DNA of 31,631 nt from Bacillota bacterium. Lineage in GTDB: Bacteria > Bacillota > Sulfobacillia > RBS10-35 > JAJYVN01. The notes under the pieces are model-generated. The model worked only from the letters and a program-made list of their open reading frames with translations. It did not search any database and had not been told where the DNA came from. Made by a program: the position numbers and the translations under genes. The stretch covers positions 1-31,631 of the forward strand of contig JAJYVN010000004.1 of assembly GCA_021791995.1 (NCBI GenBank). The letters run 5' to 3'. This document shows, piece by piece, positions 8,151-15,839 of this stretch (positions are counted from its first letter, which is position 1; every line of letters starts with the position of its first letter).

Positions 8151-8927
8151 GTGCCAGGGCTGTTAACAGGCAAGCGAGTACTGATCCAGGGGGTTGCCAA
8201 TCGCTTTAGTCTTTGCGCCGGCATTGCTGCGTCCATGGCTCGTGAGGGGGCAGAGCTGTGTCTCACGTACCAGAACGAACGACTTCGTGAGGGCGTGGAG
8301 AAGTGTGCGGAAACGTTTCCCGGCAGTTTCACCCTTCCGCTGGACCTTCAGGAGGATGATCAGATCGCCCGTGTGGCACAGAAGCTGACGGATCGGTGGG
8401 GAACGCTCGATGGCCTCGTGGTCGGTGCGGCGTTCGCTCGAACCGAGGAGCTGGAAGGAGAGTTCATTGCCGTTTCACGCGACGGGTTCCACCTCGCGCT
8501 CGATGTCAGTTGCTACGGACTGATCGCCATGACCAGGGCGTGCCGTCCCCTGCTCGTGGCCGCCGGAGGCGGATCTGTGCTGACGCTCACCTACATGGCA
8601 TCAGAGCGGGTGGTGCCAAATTATAACGTCATGGCCGTTGCTAAGGGTGCGCTGGAAACGACGGTACGCTACCTCGCCAATGACCTGGGACCCCAGAACA
8701 TTCGTGTCAACGCCATCTCATCCGGTCCGGTTCGCACGGCGGCGGCGAGCGGGGTGAAGGGTGTCGGCGGCATGATTGGTGAGGTCGCCGATCGGTCGCC
8801 CTTGCGGCGCAAGACCGACCGAGACCAGATCGGGGATGTGGCCGCCTTTTTGGCATCGGATTTGGCACGCGCGATCACCGGGGAGATCGTCTTTGCGGAC
8901 AATGGGTACCACATCATGGGAGTTTGA
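8151..8927 (+). CDS. fabI: Enoyl-[acyl-carrier-protein] reductase (FabI type)
   Basis: NAD(P)H-dependent reductase for the last step of each fatty-acid elongation cycle. Short-chain dehydrogenase fold of 258 residues. GTG 8151 lies about six bases after GGGGGAG and gives PGLLTGKRVLIQGVANRFS, matching the FabI N-terminus; GTG 8127 and ATG 8130 are in frame but lack a ribosome-binding site. The Rossmann region has IQGVANRFSLCAGIA, and the active site has TYMASE and Tyr158-x6-Lys165 in NYNVMAVAK, the FabI spacing. The tail RDQIGDVAAFLASDLARAIT is typical. It is a single gene facing EamA, with two bases between the two stops, so it has no downstream partner. Confidence 0.95.
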   Translation: MPGLLTGKRVLIQGVANRFSLCAGIAASMAREGAELCLTYQNERLREGVEKCAETFPGSFTLPLDLQEDDQIARVAQKLTDRWGTLDGLVVGAAFARTEELEGEFIAVSRDGFHLALDVSCYGLIAMTRACRPLLVAAGGGSVLTLTYMASERVVPNYNVMAVAKGALETTVRYLANDLGPQNIRVNAISSGPVRTAAASGVKGVGGMIGEVADRSPLRRKTDRDQIGDVAAFLASDLARAITGEIVFADNGYHIMGV

Positions 8928-8929
8928 GA

Positions 8930-9814
8930 TCAGCGCAAAAACGAGAAAGCCTGGCCGGGCCCTACGCCGATGGCCAGGAGCCACGTTCCCGCAATGATGC
9001 CAAGGGTGGGGAGTATTCTTGGCGCCAGGCGTTCACCCAGGAAGACCGCAGCGACTCCGGCGCTTACCAGGAGCGAAAACGCGGTGAGCGGTTCTGCAAT
9101 GGACACGGGAAAGACGTGCAAGGCCTCAATCAGCAAGAGGAAGGAGAAGGCGTTGCACACACCGGCGCAGAGGGCGATTACAGGTTGCCGCTGGAGTGGC
9201 TGCAGAATCTCTCGTCCGAGTCCTTGCGCCAAAAGCCACAACGCCTGCAGACCGGCAACGGTTGCGAAGACGGTGCAGGCGTAGGTGGCAGGGCTGACTC
9301 CTGAGGCGCTGGCACCCTTGTCAAGGATTCTGGTTACGGAGGTGAGGAGCGCGTAAATCAGCATGGCTCGACCAGGTCCCGGCTGCAGAAGGGAGACAAG
9401 GGATTGGCGCAGGTTCCGACCCGGCTGCAGCGTGACGGCACCACCGGTGACGAAGAGCGCCCCCAAGCACTTGCCCCAACCGAGGGGTTCCGCATAGACC
9501 AGGAAGGCAAACACGATCACAAAGACGCTGACCGTGCTTCCGAGCGGGGCGATGACGCTCACTTCGCCGGTACTGAGGGCAGAGACGTAGAATGCGTAAG
9601 CCAAAGCGTACAGCACTCCGTTAGGGAGCGCCCAACGGAGGTAGGACCAGTCGGACCAGGTCCACGGGCGGGCGAGGGGGAGCAGAAGGAGGGCTCCGGT
9701 GCCAAAGAACAGCACGGACGTTGCGAGGGGGTGGGTGTCATCCCCTAACAGGCGGAGCAGTACCCGTTCGATGCCGACGAAGGACACCCGCAATCCCATC
9801 GTGAGCCATGCCAC
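8930..9814 (-). CDS. EamA (DMT superfamily) transporter
   Basis: Inner-membrane protein with about ten hydrophobic helices arranged as two EamA repeats (roughly residues 5-135 and 155-290), the drug/metabolite transporter fold. Members export amino acids, metabolites or drugs; the substrate is not readable here. The GTG start at 9814 follows GGCGGGGGG by seven bases and gives VAWLTMGLRVSFVG and 294 residues, the usual size. ATG 9853 would add a polar N-terminus and is less likely. Family-like parts are GEVSVIAPLGSTVSVFVIVF at the end of the first repeat and EPLTAFSLLVSAGVAAVFLG with GERLAP in the second. It is monocistronic, convergent with fabI and divergent from the next gene. Confidence 0.9.
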   Translation of the reverse strand: MAWLTMGLRVSFVGIERVLLRLLGDDTHPLATSVLFFGTGALLLLPLARPWTWSDWSYLRWALPNGVLYALAYAFYVSALSTGEVSVIAPLGSTVSVFVIVFAFLVYAEPLGWGKCLGALFVTGGAVTLQPGRNLRQSLVSLLQPGPGRAMLIYALLTSVTRILDKGASASGVSPATYACTVFATVAGLQALWLLAQGLGREILQPLQRQPVIALCAGVCNAFSFLLLIEALHVFPVSIAEPLTAFSLLVSAGVAAVFLGERLAPRILPTLGIIAGTWLLAIGVGPGQAFSFLR

Positions 9815-10087
9815 GGAATCGCCCCCCGCCGGTTTGGGCCTCATCCTCTCGGACGGTATGTTGAGGGCTACCGTTTCAGACGGTTGGCTGCACGCGTTCC
9901 CTACCCAACCGGGATGTATTGGGGTATCATGGGCCACACGGTCCGGTCATCGAAAGGCGTTCGGTGCCCCGTGTCTCCGTTTTTGGGGACCGATTCTGGG
10001 GCCGGAAGGGGCCAGATCCCTGGACAGGCGACTGCGCATAGCGTGCCGGTGTGCCCCACCAAATGGCCGCTGGTCCAGGGTAGGAGC

Positions 10088-10906
10088 ATGATGCGTCAAG
10101 TGCGTTCCGACCCCAGGCGCACCGCGCGGAGGTCGGCTCACGGTCGGTTCGGCTCGATGGCGTCGGTCGTCGTGTCGCTCGTCATGGCGGTGGCTGCCGT
10201 CGTTGCGGTTGCGGTAGCTCGTTTCGGGTTGGGGCATCAGCCCAGCCGCAGGCAAACGTGGATTTGGCGGATAGCGGTCATTGTTGTGAGCCTGGTGTCG
10301 GTCCTGCTTTATCCCAAGCTCGTCATTGTGGCGGTGGCGGTTTGGCTCTGGGTCGGGTGGCTTGTGTACCGGGACCGCGCCACAAGTGGTGTGGTAAGCG
10401 AGACGCAGGGCCAACTCGACCCTGGGAGGCCGGTTGTGATTCGGTTACGTTACCTCGGGGGACATCCCGGGCTGCCGGTTCCGGGGCGTGGGGCCCTCTA
10501 CGTGTGGCCTGCAGACGAGGGTGTTCTCCTCCGCGTTGGCAGGCGGGCGATTGCCTTCCCGCGCTCTGCGGTTCGTTCGGTTACCCTTGTGGAAGGGCGA
10601 GTGGGCTTGCGCACGGGGGTTCGAGGGCTGGGTGCCCAGTTGGTCGGTCGGGCCTTGGCCTTTGGCCGTGGACGCTTCTGTGAGGTTCGACCGTATGGGC
10701 GAGATGATGTCGCCGTCATTGATCGCAGTCGAGTGGTGTGCGACCTGGACCGGCAGGGACGCACGAGGCGCCTCGTCCTTGCCGGTCCGCAGGGTGGGGG
10801 CGAAGAGATCTACCTTGAGACCCTCGTGGCGCTACGGCCAGCGGCGGTTCGGCCCGAGGCGGGAGCCACGGGCCATGACGCGCGGCGCATGCGACCGGAG
10901 AGCTGA
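10088..10906 (+). CDS. Hypothetical membrane protein
   Basis: Not recognised. From ATG 10088 (ATG 10091 is nearly equivalent; GTAGGAG precedes both) the product has about 272 residues. A basic N-terminus is followed by hydrophobic segments at about residues 22-43 (ASVVVSLVMAVAAVVAVAVA) and 55-85 (IAVIVVSLVSVLLYPKLVIV then VAVWLWVGWLVY). The remaining 180 residues form a soluble, beta-rich-looking domain (GALYVWPADEGVLLRVGRRA and RTRRLVLAGPQGG) that could face either side of the membrane. The frame is open upstream to 9884, but that part is Arg/Gly/Pro-rich and unlike protein. The 273 bases upstream (9815-10087), shared with the divergent EamA gene, hold no gene that I can support. Confidence 0.7.
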   Translation: MMRQVRSDPRRTARRSAHGRFGSMASVVVSLVMAVAAVVAVAVARFGLGHQPSRRQTWIWRIAVIVVSLVSVLLYPKLVIVAVAVWLWVGWLVYRDRATSGVVSETQGQLDPGRPVVIRLRYLGGHPGLPVPGRGALYVWPADEGVLLRVGRRAIAFPRSAVRSVTLVEGRVGLRTGVRGLGAQLVGRALAFGRGRFCEVRPYGRDDVAVIDRSRVVCDLDRQGRTRRLVLAGPQGGGEEIYLETLVALRPAAVRPEAGATGHDARRMRPES

Positions 10907-10915
10907 GCGCTTCGG

Positions 10916-11293
10916 TCACGCGAGGGGGATGGTTTCGACGCCCACGCGCAGAAGACGGTTCTGCTGGTCGACGAACGCGACGCGAAGGGTCCAATTCGCG
11001 ACCTTGTCGAATTCGCAGTAGCCGGTGGAGACGACGATCGCTTGGTCACCCACCTGGAAGTGTCGGGCCGGCGGTCCGTTCAGACAGAAGACCCCGCTTC
11101 CTGCTGGAGCCGGGATGGTGTATGTTCGCCAGAGCGTGCCATTCGCCAGGTTGGTCACCTGAACGATTTCAAACGGGAGGATGCCCACGGCGTCGAGCAG
11201 TGCCCGATCAATGGAAACGCTCCCCTCGTAATGCAACATGGCCTCGGTCACATTGACGCAGTGGAGTTTAGCTTTGCACAGCGCGACCCACAC
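10916..11293 (-). CDS. panD: Aspartate 1-decarboxylase precursor
   Basis: Pyruvoyl enzyme that decarboxylates L-aspartate to beta-alanine for pantothenate and coenzyme A. The proenzyme cleaves itself between Gly and Ser, the Ser becoming the pyruvoyl group. Starting at GTG 11293, the motif HYEGSVSID places the scissile bond at Gly24-Ser25, exactly the family position, which supports this start over ATG 11359. Lys9 and His11 (KAKLH), Tyr22 and the block GSGVFCLNGPPARHFQVGD are conserved. It has 125 residues, the normal length. It is monocistronic on the minus strand; no panB or panC is in the window. Confidence 0.94.
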   Translation of the reverse strand: MWVALCKAKLHCVNVTEAMLHYEGSVSIDRALLDAVGILPFEIVQVTNLANGTLWRTYTIPAPAGSGVFCLNGPPARHFQVGDQAIVVSTGYCEFDKVANWTLRVAFVDQQNRLLRVGVETIPLA

Positions 11294-11418
11294 GGCTCCA
11301 TCCGTCCTTTCTGGGCGGCAGGGCGACCGCTCAGTAGCGTTGCCGATCTTCCCGATCATATGCCGGTCCCCCTATAGTGTGACGGGCGGAGTGATAGCTT
11401 GCAAGGTGTAAAGGGGAG

Positions 11419-12360
11419 ATGGCGTTGGATCCATGGTCACAAGCGATCACGCAAGCGGTTGACAAGGTTGCCCCCTATGTCGTGTCCGTCACGGCGGTGG
11501 ATGCCAAGGAGACGCGTGCCACAGTGGGTACGGGTCTTTTGATCGACCGAGAGCACGTTCTTACGCACTCCCCCTTATATACGCCGGGGGATCGCCTCTC
11601 CGTCGCCTTTGCCGACGGGGAACGCTTCGAAGCGGACATGGTGACTGCGGATCCCCTGTACTTTCTTGCGGTGCTCGGGTTGCGCGGTGAGGCAGATCTG
11701 GGCGCGGTGCCTCTGGTGGAGGCGGAGGATGTTCGCCCAGGCGTGTTGGTGTTGGCGCTCGGAAATGCCTTTCGAGCCGAGTGCGGTGCTTCTTTGGGGG
11801 TCATCAGCGCGTCGGACGTCACGATCTATCGTCCTGAACGGTTTCCGGTGGATGGTTTGATCCTGACGGACGCGGCGATCCACCCGGCAGCTCATGTCGG
11901 CGGACCGCTCATCTCCCTGGACGGCCGAATGGTCGGCATGAACTGGATGCAATGGACCAACGGCTTCAGCATGTGCGTTAGCGCACCGGTGGTCATGCGG
12001 CTTGCGTTTCAAATGCTGGACTACGGTCGCGCGACGCATCCCTGGCTCGGCTTTTCGGGAGATGCGGAGGTTGTGAGCCCGATGATGGCTGGGTTGCTTC
12101 AGCTTCCGGTACAGCGCGGCGTGGCGGTGAAGTTTGTCCGAGATGACGGCCCAGGGAGCCGAGCAGGGCTGGAAGTGTTTGATCTTGTGGTTGGCGTGGA
12201 CGGGCACGCTGTGCAGAGCCTCGGCGGTATCCGTCAGCAGCTTGCGACTCGCCGACCCGGGGAATTCGCAGAGCTCCGCGTTCTGCGAGGCGACCAACTC
12301 CTGCAGAGGGAAATGCCTGTGGAGGAAATGCCACGGCTTGCCTCAACGCCATGGGGGTAG
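11419..12360 (+). CDS. HtrA-like PDZ protein lacking the catalytic triad
   Basis: The fold resembles S1C (HtrA/DegP) serine proteases followed by one PDZ domain, 313 residues. Aligning by eye: GTGLLIDREHVLTHSPLY matches the HtrA block that ends in TNxHVV, putting Pro52 at the catalytic His. DPLYFLAVLGL matches DPxxDIAVLK, putting Phe82 at the catalytic Asp. TDAAIHPAAHVGGPL matches TDAAINPGNSGGPL with one extra residue, putting Val160 at the catalytic Ser. The PDZ domain (about 205-300) looks intact: GVAVKFVRDDGPGSRAGLEV then FDLVVGVDGHAVQSL. There is no signal peptide or membrane anchor, so it is probably cytoplasmic. It likely acts as a binding or scaffolding protein and not a protease. It is divergent from panD. 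The ATG start follows AAAGGGGAG. Confidence 0.88.
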   Translation: MALDPWSQAITQAVDKVAPYVVSVTAVDAKETRATVGTGLLIDREHVLTHSPLYTPGDRLSVAFADGERFEADMVTADPLYFLAVLGLRGEADLGAVPLVEAEDVRPGVLVLALGNAFRAECGASLGVISASDVTIYRPERFPVDGLILTDAAIHPAAHVGGPLISLDGRMVGMNWMQWTNGFSMCVSAPVVMRLAFQMLDYGRATHPWLGFSGDAEVVSPMMAGLLQLPVQRGVAVKFVRDDGPGSRAGLEVFDLVVGVDGHAVQSLGGIRQQLATRRPGEFAELRVLRGDQLLQREMPVEEMPRLASTPWG

Positions 12361-12955
12361 AATGGCGTGTGGAACGAACCGGGGTTTTTGACCGAGTGCT
12401 CATCGATCTCATCTTGGCCCACGCGCAGGTCAGCGGCGGACTTCTGAGGAAGTTGGGTGCGGATGAAGATGCGACATCACCTCGTGGAGGCACATGGCGG
12501 ATCGGGGTTTCGGGCTCAAGTGGGTGCTCTCGCTTTGAAACGGTTCTTGCCCCGTATCCGGCGCCGGTCCGTCCCGTCCGACATGCAGGTGCATCCAAGA
12601 GAAGTGGCATGGGAACCTGGTGCACTTCCGCAGCGTGCGCGGGACGGTGACCCGGCTGCCGCTATTACCCTGGATGCGCAGTTCCGACGCCGGAAGACGC
12701 ACAGAAACCGCGCGGGTGGCGAGGGCAATGGAGCGTGTGCGCTCTGGATCTACCGGGCAGTGGACCCGGTCCAGCTATTGCGGTCCGGGCACCTTCGGGG
12801 TGCGCAACATGGGCGTGTCGCGAACCATGCCGACATTCCCAAGTGGTTTCGTGTGGAAACGTCGTGGAATCGGTGTCGTGCGTTGTATCAGGTGGGCAGG
12901 AATGCCCTGGTGCTATCAGAAATCCCAAATGGGGCCTTAGGGGGGGCGAGCCGAC
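12361..12955. other. 595-bp stretch without a convincing gene
   Basis: All three plus frames contain sizeable open stretches here, but each gives an Arg-rich, Cys/Trp-rich or otherwise atypical product. I looked for RNase P, tmRNA and tRNA hallmarks and saw none. It could be a decayed gene, an unknown RNA or a rapidly evolving protein. High third-position GC appears in different frames in different parts, which would fit a frameshifted remnant. Confidence 0.4.
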
Positions 12956-12966
12956 GTGTCGCATGA
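12457..12966 (+). CDS. Weak candidate ORF before thyX
   Basis: The longest open frame in the otherwise empty stretch, 169 codons from GTG 12457 (four bases after GAGGAAG) or ATG 12463. Its stop overlaps the thyX start by 11 bases, as in a coupled pair. Against it, the product has well over twice as many Arg as acidic residues and matches no family that I recognise. The last third (HADIPKWFRVETSWNRCRAL then YQVGRNALVLSEIP) looks more protein-like than the rest. It may be spurious. Confidence 0.25.
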   Translation: MRMKMRHHLVEAHGGSGFRAQVGALALKRFLPRIRRRSVPSDMQVHPREVAWEPGALPQRARDGDPAAAITLDAQFRRRKTHRNRAGGEGNGACALWIYRAVDPVQLLRSGHLRGAQHGRVANHADIPKWFRVETSWNRCRALYQVGRNALVLSEIPNGALGGASRRVA

Positions 12967-13729
12967 TTCGCCCATCGGGGATGTTGTTTTCGCGGAGCCC
13001 GAAGTGGCGTTGGTAGGGTTCACAAGCTTCCGAAACCCAGGGTGGTTTCCGGAGTGGCAGACCGACGCTGTAGGAGATGCTGCATCTCTTCTCGAGTTTG
13101 CAGGAAGGCTCTGCTATCTATCGTTTGCCAATCCGCTGCACCGCAGCAACCGCCAGTATCTTGACAATATTCTGGCACGTCAGCACTTTTCCGTGATGGA
13201 ACACGCCAGTGTCAGCATCGCCATTCGCGGGGTCTCCCGTTCCCTGACCCACGAATTGGTGCGACACCGGCACTTCTCCTACAGCCAGGTAAGCCAGCGC
13301 TTCGTGAACGAGGAGGATGCGGCGTTTGTCCTGCCGATCGAGGTCAGAGAACACGGACTTGATGCGGACGTTGTGGAGGCGGCCCGGGAGGCTCGCCGCG
13401 CCTACTTGGAACTTGCCTCGGCATTGAGTCGCAGGCTGGCGGAGGCCGAGCCCGATCGTACCGAGCGGCGCAAACGAGCGCGGCAGGCGGCACGTTGCGT
13501 TCTGCCCAATATGACCGAAACCGCGCTTGTTGTTACGGGAAATCTTCGTGCATGGGCAACGTTTCTCAAAAAGCGAGGGGCGCCCGAGGCCGAACCCGAA
13601 ATCCGGCGCCTTGCGCTTCTGATCCACGAGATTTTGAATGACATTGCACCAGAGATCTTTGAGCACTTCCATGTGGATCGAGATGAAGCGGGTCGAGGCA
13701 CCTTGGTTGCGGATGTGGACTTCGAATGA
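12956..13729 (+). CDS. thyX: Flavin-dependent thymidylate synthase
   Basis: Makes dTMP from dUMP with methylenetetrahydrofolate, FAD and NADPH. The family signature RHRxxSxxxxSxR is present as RHRHFSYSQVSQRF from Arg103, with the flanking RQHFSVMEHASVSIAIRGVS and the C-terminal NLRAWATFLKKRGAPEAEPE, all typical. It has 257 residues. The GTG start at 12956 follows a run of Gs (TTAGGGGGGG) at good distance. Its last codons overlap the start of the kinase-like gene by four bases (ATGA), so the two are probably translationally coupled. ThyX often replaces ThyA; no thyA is visible in this window. Confidence 0.96.
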   Translation: MSHDSPIGDVVFAEPEVALVGFTSFRNPGWFPEWQTDAVGDAASLLEFAGRLCYLSFANPLHRSNRQYLDNILARQHFSVMEHASVSIAIRGVSRSLTHELVRHRHFSYSQVSQRFVNEEDAAFVLPIEVREHGLDADVVEAAREARRAYLELASALSRRLAEAEPDRTERRKRARQAARCVLPNMTETALVVTGNLRAWATFLKKRGAPEAEPEIRRLALLIHEILNDIAPEIFEHFHVDRDEAGRGTLVADVDFE

Positions 13730-14460
13730 CCGGCATGGAGACGTACGACAGGGAGGATGCTGGCATGCCGGAGCATATCAGGGAGGAAAATCCCGGGGCA
13801 CGGTCGGACACGACGTTCGACTGGGGCGAGGCGGATGTGCGACGACTGGCGCTTGCAGACCTTGCGGCGGGGATGGCGCACGAAGTCAAAAACCAGCTAA
13901 CCGTGGTAGCAATGTCCATTCAAATGGCGTTGCAGGGGGTGGGACCGGATCCGGCAATGCTGCAGAACGCTTGGTCGGCGGCCATGCGAGCGGCCGCGCT
14001 GGTGGACGAGATCCTCGACTACACGAGGGGCACCGCAGTGCGTGAGGGGGCGGGGGCCGGCGTTGCGGAAGCGGTGGAGAGCGCCGTGGCGGGTATGTGG
14101 GACACCTTCACCGCACGACAGGTCCGGCTGGAAATGGCTCCTGTGCCGCAGAGCCTTGTAGTTGCGGTGCGTCCTGCGGCGCTACGCGTGATGATCACCC
14201 AAATGCTCGAACTTGCGGTCCAGGCGATGCCTCCCGGGACGTGTGTTGTGGTGGACGCGGTACAGGATGTCGATCAGGTCCGTGTGATGCTGGCGGGAAA
14301 CACGGCTCCTGTGCCTTTTTGGGCGGAGGCGGCCAGCCGGGATGCGGTACCGCGCTCGGCATGGGAGATCATGGTCACACTCGCTTGCCAGGCGGGCGCC
14401 GTTCTTCAGCGGGAAGAGGGCTGGCCCATATTGGTGCTGCCGATCAAGCAATTTGCGTAG
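13726..14460 (+). CDS. Histidine-kinase-like protein with degenerate ATPase domain
   Basis: 244 residues, soluble, with no membrane segment or PAS domain. Residues 41-70 (LADLAAGMAHEVKNQLTVVA) are an excellent HisKA H-box with candidate phospho-acceptor His52. The C-terminal half has the layout of an HATPase domain but lacks its nucleotide-binding boxes. The N-box region reads QMLELAVQAMPPGT, without the expected Asn, and no DxGxG (G1) or GxGxG (G2) motif follows. This is the architecture of a phosphotransferase such as Spo0B, which has a four-helix bundle with His and an ATPase domain that binds no ATP. That comparison is inference. It is coupled to thyX by a 4-base overlap and followed 10 bases later by dacF. 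Confidence 0.75.
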   Translation: MTGMETYDREDAGMPEHIREENPGARSDTTFDWGEADVRRLALADLAAGMAHEVKNQLTVVAMSIQMALQGVGPDPAMLQNAWSAAMRAAALVDEILDYTRGTAVREGAGAGVAEAVESAVAGMWDTFTARQVRLEMAPVPQSLVVAVRPAALRVMITQMLELAVQAMPPGTCVVVDAVQDVDQVRVMLAGNTAPVPFWAEAASRDAVPRSAWEIMVTLACQAGAVLQREEGWPILVLPIKQFA

Positions 14461-14470
14461 GTGATTCTCG

Positions 14471-15739
14471 GTGTGGCAGGCAGTGCGGTCCCTTGCACGC
14501 AGATGGACAGGCAGCCGCCTCCGCTGGCTTTGGGGATTGGTGGCTGCACTTGGTCTCTGGGGGCCAGCAAACGTTTCGCTGGCGGCATCTCCGCCCATAA
14601 TCCATGGCTCGTCGGCGGCCGTTTTGGATGCATCCAACGGGAAGATTCTCTGGCAATACAATGGGGCGCTGCATGTGCCCATGGCCAGCACGACCAAGAT
14701 GATGACGGCCTTGGTGGCTCTCGCTTTGGAGCACAACCACACCGGGATGGAGATGGTGGTTCCGCCCGAGGTGAGCCAGGCGTATGGTGAGATGCTGGGG
14801 TTACGTCCAGGAGAAACATATACTTTTCAGGAGCTCCTGGAGGCGATGCTGCTTCCGTCGGACAATGACGCAGCCATCGCGGTGGCTGTGGACACTGCGG
14901 GGAGTCTACCCCGGTTTGTGGCCCTGATGAACGAGGAAGCGGCTCAACTCGGGCTAGCAGATACCCATTACACCAACCCAGACGGCCTTGACGACCCTGG
15001 ACAGTATTCGTCGGCGGTTGATTTGGCGCGACTAGGGGATGTTGCCATGGCAAATCCCGTGATCGCGTCCACTGTGGACATGCGCTCTGCAATGGTGCCG
15101 TCTCCACGGGGCAGCGGCACCGAACTGATTGGCAGCATCAATACGCTGTTGTTCACAGATCCATACGTCAACGGTATCAAGACGGGCTACACCAATGAGG
15201 CGCTGAACCTTGCTGTGGAGTCCGCGACCAAGGACGGACACTCGGTCATTGCCGTCGTGACGGGCGAGCCAAAGGCGACGACTTGGTCCGACGTTACGGC
15301 GGTCTTGAACTACGGGTTCTCGTTACTCAGTGCCGACCCTCCCGCTGCGGCGCCCGCAGGGTCACCCCCGAATGCCTCAGGGGCATCACTCGCGCAGCCC
15401 ATTGCCTACGCCAATTTTGCCGCCGAGGCAGCGACATTGAAGAACATCACCCTGCCGCCTGGTTTTGTGCCATCGATGCCAGCTTCCTCCGTCGTTCAGG
15501 GAACGCTCTTGCCAGCATATTCCCCCAGTAGCGCGGACGCGACCGAGACGGTAACGAGACCAAAGGCCACCGTAGATCCCCACACGCGTCCGCTGACCCT
15601 AGCCTGGGTACTGGTTCCTGTTGGCTTGGCTCTTTGGTTCGGATGGGCGGTGCGCGAGCGTCGACGACGGGTTCATTCGTGGCGCGCCATACCATGGCGC
15701 ACGCTCGAGGGGGAGCGGAGGTCCATCGAAACGGAGTGA
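14471..15739 (+). CDS. D-alanyl-D-alanine carboxypeptidase, S11 (DacF-like)
   Basis: Penicillin-binding carboxypeptidase that trims the pentapeptide of peptidoglycan outside the membrane. A signal peptide is visible (basic MWQAVRSLARRWTGSRLRW, hydrophobic LWGLVAALGLWG, cleavage near SLAASPP). The three active-site motifs are SxxK in MASTTKMMTA, SxN in LPSDNDAA and KTG in NGIKTGYTNEA. The catalytic domain ends near residue 290. A Pro/Ala/Ser-rich linker follows, then a transmembrane anchor (LAWVLVPVGLALWFGWAV) and a basic cytoplasmic tail; many relatives use an amphipathic helix instead. It has 422 residues. The GTG start has a weak ribosome-binding site, suggesting coupling to the preceding gene. 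dacF is linked to spoIIA operons in Bacillus, but no spoIIA is here. Confidence 0.92.
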   Translation: MWQAVRSLARRWTGSRLRWLWGLVAALGLWGPANVSLAASPPIIHGSSAAVLDASNGKILWQYNGALHVPMASTTKMMTALVALALEHNHTGMEMVVPPEVSQAYGEMLGLRPGETYTFQELLEAMLLPSDNDAAIAVAVDTAGSLPRFVALMNEEAAQLGLADTHYTNPDGLDDPGQYSSAVDLARLGDVAMANPVIASTVDMRSAMVPSPRGSGTELIGSINTLLFTDPYVNGIKTGYTNEALNLAVESATKDGHSVIAVVTGEPKATTWSDVTAVLNYGFSLLSADPPAAAPAGSPPNASGASLAQPIAYANFAAEAATLKNITLPPGFVPSMPASSVVQGTLLPAYSPSSADATETVTRPKATVDPHTRPLTLAWVLVPVGLALWFGWAVRERRRRVHSWRAIPWRTLEGERRSIETE

Positions 15740-15774
15740 CTGCGCTTTCTACCACACACCACCCGTCCCGGATG

Positions 15775-15794
15775 GGCCGGATGGAAAGCCGGCC
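15775..15794. repeat. Short GC-rich inverted repeat after dacF
   Basis: GGCCGG (15775-15780) and CCGGCC (15789-15794) can form a 6-bp stem with an 8-base loop. It lies in the 100 bases between dacF and the aquaporin gene. No T-run follows, so a terminator role is uncertain. Confidence 0.3.
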
Positions 15795-15839
15795 AGCCGG
15801 GGAGCGTATACCGGTGGCGTTGGGTGGGAGGCGAGCGGC

